Shown piece after piece: positions 34,417 to 42,501 of a DNA stretch of 64,000 bases (position 1 is its first letter; every line of letters starts with the position of its first letter). This stretch comes from RGIG9041 sp045593905 (GTDB lineage Bacteria; Bacillota; Clostridia; Oscillospirales; QAKW01). Below the pieces are notes generated by a model. It ran no database searches and was not told the DNA's origin. It saw only the letters and a list, made by a program, of their open reading frames with translations. The translations under genes and the position numbers were made by a program. Where the stretch lies: assembly GCA_045593905.1 (NCBI GenBank), contig JAZNXL010000015.1, forward strand, positions 6,336-70,335, given 5' to 3'.

Positions 34417-36443
34417 TATTTTATTTCCTTATAATATAAACCGCGTGTAAATTTATCGTAAAACGGCCTTTTTGCCAAAAAGCAGTCAATTACTTTTTTA
34501 CACTCGCTTTTGCCCTCGTCGGTAAAATACAGCGTTATAAAGTCGGCTTTTTTTAGCTGCGAAAGCTTGTCGCCCATATAAATAGGTATTGGGTTAATGA
34601 GCTGACAAAATTGCTTTTGTCGGCAAATTACTGTCATATCACAACCCAGCCTGTCGGTAAGTGTGCCTTTACCACCGCATTTTTCGCAACCGCCATCAGA
34701 TTTTATAGGACAGTTTCTGAATGTCATAAGCGGCATCTTGCCGTAAGCCACAACACCGCAGGGGATATTATTCTTAAGGCGGTCAAACCGCTCAAGTGAA
34801 CACTCAAACGAAATTTCGGTGCTAATCGCACCCATCTTTGCGTATTGCTCAATCGCAAGCGAGTTGTTTATGTTAAGCGCAAACCCGCCCCAAATTTTAA
34901 ACCCGTGCTGCTTTGCAATGTTTATGGCATAAATGTTTTGCGCGTATATCGTGTCAATGCCAATAGCTTTTAAATCATCAAGCTTATGGTGTATTGCACC
35001 CTCGTAAAACTTAACGGTGGGCAACTCTATTATAAGCTTTGATGAGTTTGCTTTGCAAAACGCTTTATCCTCGTACAAAACATTATAATCGGCTATTATT
35101 TTATCGGCCCTGTCATCAACCTGTGACAGATTTTCAACCCTTATAATAAGCTGCTGAGCGGTTGATTTTGGTTGGCAATTTGGTAAACTGTAGCTTGTGT
35201 TTTGTTTATACGGTTTAAATTGTGCGCGTTTTTTAAGCAGATTTTCGGTTGCGTTTTTTCTTAAATCGTTAAGCTGCGACATTGTTAAAAACAGTCCGTC
35301 GTCGAGCTCAATGTTAATATCTTTAACATAAAACGGTGTTGAGCCAAACTTTGTAAGCGAGCGTTTAACAGCCTCAATATCGGTGGCCTTTGTAAGCGCC
35401 ATTTCGGCAGGCGGTGCTGTAACACACACCTCGTTTGTGCCGTCGTTTAGTGTTAGTACAATATCTTTATCGCATTTAATTTTTGCATCAACATCAACCG
35501 CTACAAGCGGTAGCTCGTTTCGGTATTCGTTTGCTATTTTTTTAATGATAGGCGCCGCCGAAACAACGTCTTGTTTTGTGCGGTAGCCAAACATATCGCC
35601 ATCGCGCTTTGCGGTAATGTATCCGTTTGTAAACCCGCTTCGCGAAAACACCGCTTTTAAACCTTCGCGGTCGTAGTCGTTGCCAAGCAGAGCATTTTTA
35701 CAGGCGGTTGTTGCCGCCGCAACATACTCGGGGCGTTTCATACGCCCTTCTATTTTTGCCGAGTCTATGCCTATATTTTCAAGCTCTTTTAGCATATCAA
35801 TAGCTGACAGGTCTTTTAGCGATAGCGCGTGGTCACGGCTTTTGCTTTTAAAATCAAGTCGGCAGGGCTGTGCACAAAGTCCGCGGTTTGCACTCCGTTG
35901 ACCTAAAACACTTGAAAGGTAGCACTGACCCGACACGCACATACAAAGTGCGCCGTGAACAAATACCTCAAGTTCAAGGCTGGTGTTTGCCCTTATAATT
36001 TTTAGTTCTTCAAGTGAAAGTTCCCTTGCGGGTACAACCCTTGAAAAGCCTAATTTTTCAAGCTCTTTAACGCCCGATAGATTATGAACGCTCATTTGAG
36101 TTGACGCGTGCAGCGGCATATCGGGAACAAGCTGTTTTATAAGCGAAACTACGCCAAGGTCTTGTACAATAACCGCATCAACACCCGCCTTTGCAATATC
36201 GAGTATATACTCTGCAGCCTCATCTATTTCGTTGTCGGTAATAACCGTGTTAAAGGCAACGTAAACTTTAACTCCGCGCTGGTGACAGTAGGTGACTGCG
36301 TCATTGAGTTCGGCAATATCAAAATTGTCGGCATTTTTTCGCGCATTAAAGTTTTTTGTTCCAAGATACACAGCGTTCGCGCCGCTTCTTACTGCGGCAA
36401 TAAGCTGTTCTTTAGCGCCAACCGGCGCAAGAATTTCCATCAT
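34416..36443 (-). CDS. U32 family peptidase with C-terminal DUF3656-like region
   Basis: A 675-aa protein of the YhbU/YegQ-RlhA group, whose members work in tRNA/rRNA hydroxylation or prephenate-dependent modification rather than clear proteolysis. Residues 1-~300 form the TIM-barrel-like U32 domain: EILAPVGAKEQLIAAVRSGA, ASTQMSVHNLSGV, ELEVFVHGALCMCVSGQCY, GLCAQPCRLDF and SAKIEGRMKRPEYVA. Cys residues in CMCVSGQC, CAQPC and the later NCPIKSDGGCEKCGG could bind a metal cluster. It starts at ATGATG after a terminator-like hairpin that follows galE. Confidence 0.9.
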   Translation of the reverse strand: MMEILAPVGAKEQLIAAVRSGANAVYLGTKNFNARKNADNFDIAELNDAVTYCHQRGVKVYVAFNTVITDNEIDEAAEYILDIAKAGVDAVIVQDLGVVSLIKQLVPDMPLHASTQMSVHNLSGVKELEKLGFSRVVPARELSLEELKIIRANTSLELEVFVHGALCMCVSGQCYLSSVLGQRSANRGLCAQPCRLDFKSKSRDHALSLKDLSAIDMLKELENIGIDSAKIEGRMKRPEYVAAATTACKNALLGNDYDREGLKAVFSRSGFTNGYITAKRDGDMFGYRTKQDVVSAAPIIKKIANEYRNELPLVAVDVDAKIKCDKDIVLTLNDGTNEVCVTAPPAEMALTKATDIEAVKRSLTKFGSTPFYVKDINIELDDGLFLTMSQLNDLRKNATENLLKKRAQFKPYKQNTSYSLPNCQPKSTAQQLIIRVENLSQVDDRADKIIADYNVLYEDKAFCKANSSKLIIELPTVKFYEGAIHHKLDDLKAIGIDTIYAQNIYAINIAKQHGFKIWGGFALNINNSLAIEQYAKMGAISTEISFECSLERFDRLKNNIPCGVVAYGKMPLMTFRNCPIKSDGGCEKCGGKGTLTDRLGCDMTVICRQKQFCQLINPIPIYMGDKLSQLKKADFITLYFTDEGKSECKKVIDCFLAKRPFYDKFTRGLYYKEIK

Positions 36444-36457
36444 ATTAATACCTTTAA

Positions 36458-36490
36458 AATATCCCGAAAACCATCGGCTTTCGGGATATT
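36458..36490 (-). terminator. Hairpin between galE and the U32 gene
   Basis: AATATCCCGAAA (36458-36469) and TTTCGGGATATT (36479-36490) pair perfectly. On the minus strand only a short TTTT run follows before the U32 start region, so termination may be partial. Confidence 0.65.
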
Positions 36491-36504
36491 ATTTATAATT
36501 TTAA

Positions 36505-37515
36505 TTAAAAACCGTTGGGGTTGTTCTTTTGCCATCTCCAAATGTCTTCGCACATTTCGTCAATGCCGCGCTCTGCTACAAAGCCAAGCTCTTTTTGTGC
36601 TTTTTCGGGGTTAGCATAAATTGAAGCAAGGTCACCGGGGCGTCTTTCAACAAACTCGTAGGGGATAGTAACGCCGCTTGCCTTTTCAAACGCTTTTACA
36701 AGGTCTAAAACGCTGTAGCCGTTACCTGTACCAAGATTGTAAACAAACACTCCTGTTTTACCTTCTGCGTGCTCAAGAGCCTTAATGTGACCAATAGCCA
36801 GGTCAATAACGTGAATAAAGTCACGAACACCTGTGCCGTCGGGTGTATCATAATCGTTACCAAACACGCGGAGTTTTTCGAGCTTGCCAACTGCAACCTG
36901 TGAAATGTAAGGTGCAATGTTGTTAGGAATACCCTGCGGGTTTTCACCTATAAGACCGCTCTTGTGAGCGCCAACGGGGTTAAAGTATCTTAAAAGTGTA
37001 ATAGTCCAGTCGCTGTTTGCTTTTTGAAGGTCGGTAAGCATAATCTCTTGAAAAAGCTTTGATGTACCGTAGGGGTTGGTTGTGTTGCCAATAGGGAAGT
37101 CCTCTCTAACAGGCACTTCTTTAGGCTCGCCGTAAACGGTTGCCGATGACGAGAACACAATGTTTTTAACGTTGTGCTTTTCCATAACGTCAATAAGATT
37201 AAGTGTGCCTACAAGGTTGTTTGTATAATAAAACATTGGCATTTGTGTGCTTTCGCCAACAGCTTTTAAGCCTGCAAAGTGAATTACTGCATCAATCTCG
37301 TTTTCGTCAAAGATTTTGTTAAGTGCGTCTTTGTCGAGCATATCTGCCTCGTAAAACTTAAAGTCTTTGCCTGTAATTTTTTTAACTCTGTTTAAGCTTT
37401 CGGGCTTTGAGTTATAAAAGTTATCAAACGCAATTACCTCGTGGCCTCTTGTTAAAAGCTCCACCATTGTGTGTGAACCAATATAACCTGCACCGCCTGT
37501 TACTAATACTTTCAT
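36505..37515 (-). CDS. galE: UDP-glucose 4-epimerase
   Basis: Interconverts UDP-glucose and UDP-galactose, supplying precursors for surface glycans and allowing galactose use. The 336-aa SDR enzyme has the NAD motif VTGGAGYIGSHT, the catalytic SSSATVYG and YGTSK (Tyr/Lys), LRYFNPVGAH, and GTGNGYSVLDLV. GAAAGGA precedes the ATG. It is 13 bp downstream of the histidine-kinase-like gene on the same strand, which suggests a shared transcript. Confidence 0.97.
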   Translation of the reverse strand: MKVLVTGGAGYIGSHTMVELLTRGHEVIAFDNFYNSKPESLNRVKKITGKDFKFYEADMLDKDALNKIFDENEIDAVIHFAGLKAVGESTQMPMFYYTNNLVGTLNLIDVMEKHNVKNIVFSSSATVYGEPKEVPVREDFPIGNTTNPYGTSKLFQEIMLTDLQKANSDWTITLLRYFNPVGAHKSGLIGENPQGIPNNIAPYISQVAVGKLEKLRVFGNDYDTPDGTGVRDFIHVIDLAIGHIKALEHAEGKTGVFVYNLGTGNGYSVLDLVKAFEKASGVTIPYEFVERRPGDLASIYANPEKAQKELGFVAERGIDEMCEDIWRWQKNNPNGF

Positions 37516-37528
37516 ATTATATATCCTT

Positions 37529-38614
37529 TCAAATTAAAAATTCATCAATGTCTGACAGCATAACCTTAACAATAGAGAACTGTTCGTTTAAGTCGTAGCA
37601 ATGGTTTGGTGCAAACAGTACCCTGTCACGAACGGGAGATTCGGGCAGCGTTATTACAAACGCAAAGCCGCCTTCGTTATGCCGTGTGAATTTAACGCTT
37701 CCGCCGCAGTCGGCAGTCAGCTTTTTAACAACCTCAATCGACATATCGGTCGAGTTGCTAAGCATATTACTTTTACTGCCCGAGGCGTAAACATCTTTAA
37801 AGCTACGCACACCGCCTTGTGCCGACGAAACTATAATAATGTTTGAACCGTTTGAGTTAAATGCGTTAATTGTTATTTTGGCTTTTCCAAGACCTAAACA
37901 CAGTAACGCCGAAACAACATTACAAACAATTAAATCGAGTGCCTGATACGAAACTCGCGATACAAGCACACCCGCAACATTAATTGCAAACTGTATTTTG
38001 TTTTCACCAATATGTCGTGTGATAACACTGGTAATTCGCTCAAGGTAAGAACCAAGCTCTACAACATACTTTGACGGCTCTTGTAATTTGCTTGTTGCCA
38101 TAGCCTCAATGTTATAAAACTGCTTTCTTATTGTAAAAATGTTATTAATTATTTGCTTTGATAAGTCACTATGCTCATTTTCGAGCTTGCTCACAATATT
38201 TGCAATATCGGTAGTGCTTTTAACAATTGCACTTGATGCTGCATCAACGCATACCTCTATTCCGTATTTTTGCACCCGGTCAAGCTCACTTTTGTAGGTG
38301 GGCAAAAGTGTTATAACGTAATAATATATTTTTTCAAGAAAAACCGGCGTTACGGTTGCTTTTATCGGCAGTTTGTTAAGCTCGCTTATGTACTCAAATG
38401 TAAAATACTTTTTAGCGCCTACCGTCTCTTTAATTTTATTAAGCTCTGACAGTGAAAACAAGCAAGAAAGATGCGTGTTTGCATCGCTCACGCCAAGTAG
38501 CTTTTGCGCGCCGTCGGTTGCGTACACCAAATTCAGCTTGTCGTCAAAGCAAACTACAGCGTCGCTGCAGTCAGCATATATGTTTTTAAAATAGGTATAA
38601 ATGCTTTCTCTCAT
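37529..38614 (-). CDS. PAS and degenerate HATPase (histidine-kinase-like) protein
   Basis: A 361-aa soluble protein. Residues ~10-125 look like a PAS sensor (DAVVCFDDKLNLVYATDGAQ). A coiled helical region (~135-205) replaces the usual dimerisation domain, and no phosphorylatable H-box could be found. Residues ~215-330 resemble a GHKL ATPase: an N-box-like LIVCNVVSALL keeps the Asn, but the G1 box Asp is lost (IIIVSSAQGG), while the last strand GGFAFVITLP is normal. It may be a sensor that no longer phosphorylates. A consensus promoter lies 7 nt upstream, with no SD, so the message may be leaderless. Confidence 0.75.
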   Translation of the reverse strand: MRESIYTYFKNIYADCSDAVVCFDDKLNLVYATDGAQKLLGVSDANTHLSCLFSLSELNKIKETVGAKKYFTFEYISELNKLPIKATVTPVFLEKIYYYVITLLPTYKSELDRVQKYGIEVCVDAASSAIVKSTTDIANIVSKLENEHSDLSKQIINNIFTIRKQFYNIEAMATSKLQEPSKYVVELGSYLERITSVITRHIGENKIQFAINVAGVLVSRVSYQALDLIVCNVVSALLCLGLGKAKITINAFNSNGSNIIIVSSAQGGVRSFKDVYASGSKSNMLSNSTDMSIEVVKKLTADCGGSVKFTRHNEGGFAFVITLPESPVRDRVLFAPNHCYDLNEQFSIVKVMLSDIDEFLI

Positions 38615-38620
38615 AAAAAC

Positions 38621-38649
38621 ATTATATTATATATGTATATTTTTGTAAA
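38621..38649 (-). promoter_or_regulatory. Sigma-A promoter abutting the start codon of the PAS/HATPase gene
   Basis: TTTACA (38649-38644), 17-bp spacer, TATAAT (38626-38621) on the minus strand. The ATG (38614-38612) begins 7 nt after the -10, at the expected transcription start. Confidence 0.75.
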
Positions 38650-38655
38650 GTTAAT

Positions 38656-39282
38656 TTATTGCAAATATTTAACAATATCGGTAATACCGTCAACAACGTC
38701 AAAGCCTGTTTTTTCAAGCCTTTGTCGGCTCATATGCCCGCAGCCTACAAGCACACAGTTTGCACCGATTGCTTTTGCAAGCTCGGCATCGCTTTTAAGG
38801 TCGCCAACGCATAATACATTGCAAGGCTCAACGCCTTCTTCTTTTAATATTTCGAGCGCGTTTGCAGTTTTAGAGCCAACATACCTGTCGGGCATACCCT
38901 GTATAATGTAAAACAGGTCTTTTATTCCGTAGTCGGTTACCTCTTCAATAAGATACTCGTGATAAAGCGACGAAAGCAAAATGCTTTTAATGCCTTTTTT
39001 GTTAGCCGCTTCAATAACGTCACGCACGCCTTCAAAAATTGAAATAAGGTGCGAATTGTTTAAAAGCCCCTCTCTATACTCAATCGAAAGCTTTGAAACG
39101 TCGTCACAAATACCTACCGTTTTGTAGTAGTTGAGTATAGGCATATCAATATCGTTTTTGTATGCGTTAATGTCGGTATGCGAAAGCCCGCGGTTATCAA
39201 GCATAAAATTAACCGCCTCAACCGATGCCAAAACATCGTTTACAACAGTTCCGTTATAGTCCCAAATAATGTGTGTTATCAT
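38656..39282 (-). CDS. HAD-superfamily hydrolase, phosphoglycolate-phosphatase-like
   Basis: A 208-aa hydrolase: HAD motif I WDYNGTVVND (about 7-16), motif II SILLSSL, a Lys in VGSKTANAL, and motif IV VGDLKSDAELAKAIG. The alpha-helical cap lies between. Motif I is DxN rather than DxD, so the second acidic residue that serves as acid/base is an Asn; some HAD families have this form. Alternative upstream ATG at 39318 would read through the rpmE terminator; the ATG at 39282 follows AAGGCGG. Substrate unknown. Confidence 0.8.
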   Translation of the reverse strand: MITHIIWDYNGTVVNDVLASVEAVNFMLDNRGLSHTDINAYKNDIDMPILNYYKTVGICDDVSKLSIEYREGLLNNSHLISIFEGVRDVIEAANKKGIKSILLSSLYHEYLIEEVTDYGIKDLFYIIQGMPDRYVGSKTANALEILKEEGVEPCNVLCVGDLKSDAELAKAIGANCVLVGCGHMSRQRLEKTGFDVVDGITDIVKYLQ

Positions 39283-39298
39283 TTTTACCGCCTTGTAA

Positions 39299-39331
39299 GA
39301 AAAAAAGCCATCGAACAAAAGTTCGGTGGCT
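39299..39331 (-). terminator. rpmE terminator
   Basis: AGCCATCGAAC (39306-39316) pairs with GTTCGGTGGCT (39321-39331) with one G-U pair around an AAAA loop. Six or more T residues follow on the minus strand. Confidence 0.88.
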
Positions 39332-39341
39332 AAATTTTTGA

Positions 39342-39542
39342 TTAGTCAAGATTGTATCTTTTCTTAAATTTGTCGACACGGCCGCCGGAATCTACCAGCT
39401 TTTGTCTACCAGTAAAGAAGGGGTGGCATTTTGAACAGATTTCAACTTTAATCTCTTTTTTTGTGCTTCTTGTTTCAAATGTTTCGCCGCATGCACATTT
39501 AACTACTGCTGTATCGTAATTGGGATGGAGACCCTCTTTCAT
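39342..39542 (-). CDS. rpmE: 50S ribosomal protein L31, zinc-binding form
   Basis: A 66-aa large-subunit protein. MKEGLHPNYDTAVVKCACG, then EICSKCHPFFTGRQKLVDSG: the CxC and CxxC pairs show the zinc-containing (C+) type. GGRVDKFKKRY closes the family pattern. It stands in its own unit with a sigma-A promoter, an AGAGGTG SD and a terminator. Confidence 0.97.
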   Translation of the reverse strand: MKEGLHPNYDTAVVKCACGETFETRSTKKEIKVEICSKCHPFFTGRQKLVDSGGRVDKFKKRYNLD

Positions 39543-39582
39543 TTTATTTCACCTCTTTTATATTGTTTCATTAGACCGATTT

Positions 39583-39611
39583 ATTGTAGCACAATCATTT
39601 AATAATTGCAA
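39583..39611 (-). promoter_or_regulatory. rpmE promoter
   Basis: TTGCAA (39611-39606), 17-bp spacer, TACAAT (39588-39583) on the minus strand. Confidence 0.8.
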
Positions 39612-39644
39612 GTATTTTTTTAATATTTATAAAATTTTTTGCTT

Positions 39645-40814
39645 TTATACCGCATCGGTTGACATCTCGGGCTCAATATCGGTTATCTTTGCATCAAATT
39701 TAATTAATGTTTGTTCGTCTAATAATATATTGCGGTTGTTATCAATAACCGCTATACCGCCGTCAAAAAGCTCAAAGTCATAAACGTTTTCATAAGCCTT
39801 TTTCGGTGTGGTTATTACTTGCTTACCATCGCCCCATACATAAAGCTCACCGCTATTGGTAAGCGCGGCACAGGTGTTGTTGTAAACATCTATTTTTTTA
39901 ACGCCTTTTAAAATTGAAATAAGCCCTGCCTTGTTGCTGCCGCCGTTGCCAAGCTGACCCAGCTCGTTGTCACCTGCGGTATAAAGCTCGCCGTTTACGG
40001 CAAGCACCAGTGAAAAATAGTTTCCAAGGCGTATATCTTTAACGCCCTGCATTATTTTTGTAAACTCGGTTGATGCTATTGTTGTTTTTGTTCCGTACTG
40101 TGAGCAGGAGTTGTCACCAACTGCAAACAAGGTGTTGTACTTGTCAATAACCATTGAGTGTGTATCTGAAATGTCACAGCCCAAAATATCGGTTGCTACC
40201 AAAACAGGCTCGTACTTGTTTTTTGTGGTGGTATCGCCAAGCTGACCGTATTCGTTAAAGCCGAGTGCATAAAGCTCTCCCGCGTTTGTTATATACATAA
40301 GCGAGTTGTCGGTAAGCGAAAAGCTTGTAACGTTTTTTGCAACAACCGTATTATTATACTCGTGCCTTTCACTCTCAAACTCAGAGTATTTAAAGTGCCC
40401 GTTTAATACAAGCTCGCCTTTTGTATTAAGCTCGGCAGTTATTGTTTTTTTGCCGTCAAAGTGTAAAATGCTGTTTTTTTGCGTGGTAGCAACACCGTCT
40501 TTAACTAAAAACAGGTCGCCTTTGCCGTTTTTAAAATAAATTTCGTCTACGTTTGTAAATAGTGTGTCAGGGGCATACCCGCTGTCATTCGATTGAGTGT
40601 ATTTTGCAACAGGGTCATAAGCGTTTAGCTTGTTAAAAAGCTTTATGTTGTTTTGCTTTAAAAATATAACCACCAAAACAACCGCCACCGCTGTAAACAG
40701 TACAGACATTGCCGCTATAAGCTTAGCCGGTTTTTTGGCTTTGTTTTTTAAAGTGTATGCTATTAAAAACAAAAGCGCTAATATAAACGATGTTATTGCA
40801 AGTGCTATTAACAT
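39645..40814 (-). CDS. RCC1-repeat membrane protein A
   Basis: A 389-aa protein with two N-terminal membrane segments (about 3-22 and 32-53) and a large extracytoplasmic part built of RCC1-type beta-propeller repeats: GELYALGFNEYGQLGDT, TLFAVGDNSCSQYGT, GELYTAGDNELGQLGNG and GELYVWGDG. RCC1 propellers usually bind proteins. It is a paralogue of the next gene and shares the two-TM plus propeller plan. AAGGAG precedes the ATG at 40814. The MITE-like element lies 18 bp upstream, and transcription probably reads through it from the paralogue. No function is known. Confidence 0.78.
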   Translation of the reverse strand: MLIALAITSFILALLFLIAYTLKNKAKKPAKLIAAMSVLFTAVAVVLVVIFLKQNNIKLFNKLNAYDPVAKYTQSNDSGYAPDTLFTNVDEIYFKNGKGDLFLVKDGVATTQKNSILHFDGKKTITAELNTKGELVLNGHFKYSEFESERHEYNNTVVAKNVTSFSLTDNSLMYITNAGELYALGFNEYGQLGDTTTKNKYEPVLVATDILGCDISDTHSMVIDKYNTLFAVGDNSCSQYGTKTTIASTEFTKIMQGVKDIRLGNYFSLVLAVNGELYTAGDNELGQLGNGGSNKAGLISILKGVKKIDVYNNTCAALTNSGELYVWGDGKQVITTPKKAYENVYDFELFDGGIAVIDNNRNILLDEQTLIKFDAKITDIEPEMSTDAV

Positions 40815-40830
40815 TTTGCTCTCCTTGTTT

Positions 40831-41109
40831 TAGGTTAAAAGGACGAATCCTAACCTGTTTTAAAAAGGCGGATTTTCACTTTTACTTTGTTAAAATACTC
40901 GCCAATACACAAAGTATTGGCTGTGTTTTGTGCCTTGTAAAATCAAAAATTCGCTCTTTTTAAAATCTACGACCTCATAATCTGGCAGATTTCGAGGGAT
41001 TTTTGATTTATTCAGGCGCAGGCAGGCTGTCGCCTTCCAAGAATGAATAGGTTAAAAAGCACCGAAATATGCCGATTAGAGGCAGGTTTCGATTCGTCCT
41101 TTTAACCTA
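40831..41109. mobile_element. MITE-like element with 17-bp terminal inverted repeats
   Basis: GGTTAAAAGGACGAATC (40833-40849) is repeated in exact inverted form at 41091-41107. Each end is flanked by TA (40831-40832 and 41108-41109), as left by IS630/Tc1-mariner-type transposition. The 275-bp interior has no ORF but is full of hairpins: GCCAATAC/GTATTGGC (40901-40921), AAATCAAAAAT/ATTTTTGATTT (40940-41009) with an inner AAATCT/AGATTT, and AGGCG/CGCCT (41014-41035). The right repeat supplies the last codon and stop of RCC1 protein B. No transposase is nearby. A structured intergenic RNA element is the alternative. Confidence 0.7.
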
Positions 41110-42367
41110 ATGCAACAAACTTTGAAAACTTGCTTGTTGAACCCGAAAGTCCCAACTGCCCGCAGTTGTTGTAACCGCTTGCTAAAATGTCACCGTCGGT
41201 TGTTTTAATAACAGTGTGCAGTCCGCTTGTGCTTGCCCACTCTACCTGATTTTTAACAAGCTTAGGCTCGTTTAAAAACGTACCTTTTGTGCCAAGCTGA
41301 CCGACCCTGTTGTTAAACAGTCCGTAAAGCTCGCCCGCTTCGGTAATATAAAGCGCGCTGCTTTTTGCAGCGGTAATACTTGTTACCCCTTCGGCAACCT
41401 TTGTAAACTCTTCGCCACCTTTTCTTATAATGTTAACGGTGTTATCGTTTGTAAGCACCATAATAAATCTGTCGCCTGCGGCAATTTGCTTTACATTGGT
41501 CGCAATTTTTTCAGGCTCGGTAATTATCGGCTCGCCTGCAAAAATGTTTTCGCCAAAGGCATAAACCTCGCCCGATTTGTTAAGCGCTACCGTAAAGGTG
41601 GTTTCGCATACAACCTGTTTTATATTGCTTAAAACATGCACGGGCTGGTCAAATGTAAGATTATCGCTTGTTTCAATTTGATAGTGAGCATTGTTGCCGT
41701 ACATATAAAGCTTGTTGTTGGTCTTAATAAACGCAACAGTATCTTCCGATACGCTAAAGTCAACAACACTGTCGCTTATTTCAACAAGCTCGTTGTCAGT
41801 CGATTGGTATAATACTCCGTCAGTATCAAGCACAAACACCGCGCTGTCGTTTGAAAGCACCTTTTTTGCCTTTTGCTCAATTTTTTCTACAAACTGATGC
41901 CCAAAGCTGTAAACAGTTCCGTCTTTGCCAATTGCATAACTGCTTTCGGCACCGGTGTACACCATCTCAACCTCGCCGTCAATTTCTTTTGGCTGACTTG
42001 TGTTGAGGTTTTGCTTTGAAATTTCGGTTTCGTATTTGTGGTTTTTAATTAAAACAGGTATGTTTTCGTATAAAACCAAGGCAACAATTACCACAGCGCC
42101 CATAACACCAATTGTTATTGAGGTCTTTTTAGAAAGCGGCGGTAGTTTTGCAAAAAAATACTTAACAGGGTTTGTGTCAACCTCATCGTCTCGCTTTGAG
42201 GGTAGGTAGCTTACAAAAACCAGTCCTAACACACCAAACAAAAGCCCTGCAATTCCCCAAAACTTTGAGCGCATTTTAAGTTGTGCAAGTCTTGCGGTAA
42301 AAAATGTGCAAAACGCAATGATTAAAAATAATATTAAAACTAACGCTATAATTAAACCTGCGTACAT
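41102..42367 (-). CDS. RCC1-repeat membrane protein B
   Basis: A 421-aa paralogue of protein A: N-terminal membrane segments (about 3-25, 37-54 and 80-102) followed by an RCC1-type propeller with GTVYSFGHQF, VLYQSTDNEL, KLYMYGNNAHYQI, EVYAFGENIF, ELYGLFNNRVGQLGT and DILASGYNNCGQLGLSG. It ends in VALG, where GGT TAA are bases of the MITE-like terminal repeat, so the original C-terminus may have been different. AAGGAG is 14 nt from the ATG at 42367, rather far; the start may lie slightly upstream. Confidence 0.78.
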   Translation of the reverse strand: MYAGLIIALVLILFLIIAFCTFFTARLAQLKMRSKFWGIAGLLFGVLGLVFVSYLPSKRDDEVDTNPVKYFFAKLPPLSKKTSITIGVMGAVVIVALVLYENIPVLIKNHKYETEISKQNLNTSQPKEIDGEVEMVYTGAESSYAIGKDGTVYSFGHQFVEKIEQKAKKVLSNDSAVFVLDTDGVLYQSTDNELVEISDSVVDFSVSEDTVAFIKTNNKLYMYGNNAHYQIETSDNLTFDQPVHVLSNIKQVVCETTFTVALNKSGEVYAFGENIFAGEPIITEPEKIATNVKQIAAGDRFIMVLTNDNTVNIIRKGGEEFTKVAEGVTSITAAKSSALYITEAGELYGLFNNRVGQLGTKGTFLNEPKLVKNQVEWASTSGLHTVIKTTDGDILASGYNNCGQLGLSGSTSKFSKFVALG

Positions 42368-42402
42368 ATAAAAAGCAATACTCTCCTTATTTTAATACAC
42401 CT

Positions 42403-42431
42403 ATAATAATAGAAAAAGGATATTTTTACAA
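42403..42431 (-). promoter_or_regulatory. Promoter of the RCC1 gene pair
   Basis: TTGTAA (42431-42426), 17-bp spacer, TATTAT (42408-42403) on the minus strand. Confidence 0.6.
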
Positions 42432-42501
42432 GTCTTTTTTAGTCCTTTGCGTGATTATTTAACCCAAAATGCGTAAAAACTATCTAAAAAGGACTGATAA
42501 A

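Noticed and set aside
40812..41110. The two RCC1 genes as one gene split by the element
   Set aside because: Removing the element and one TA leaves the upstream frame out of register with the downstream ATG, and the second protein has its own SD and membrane anchor.
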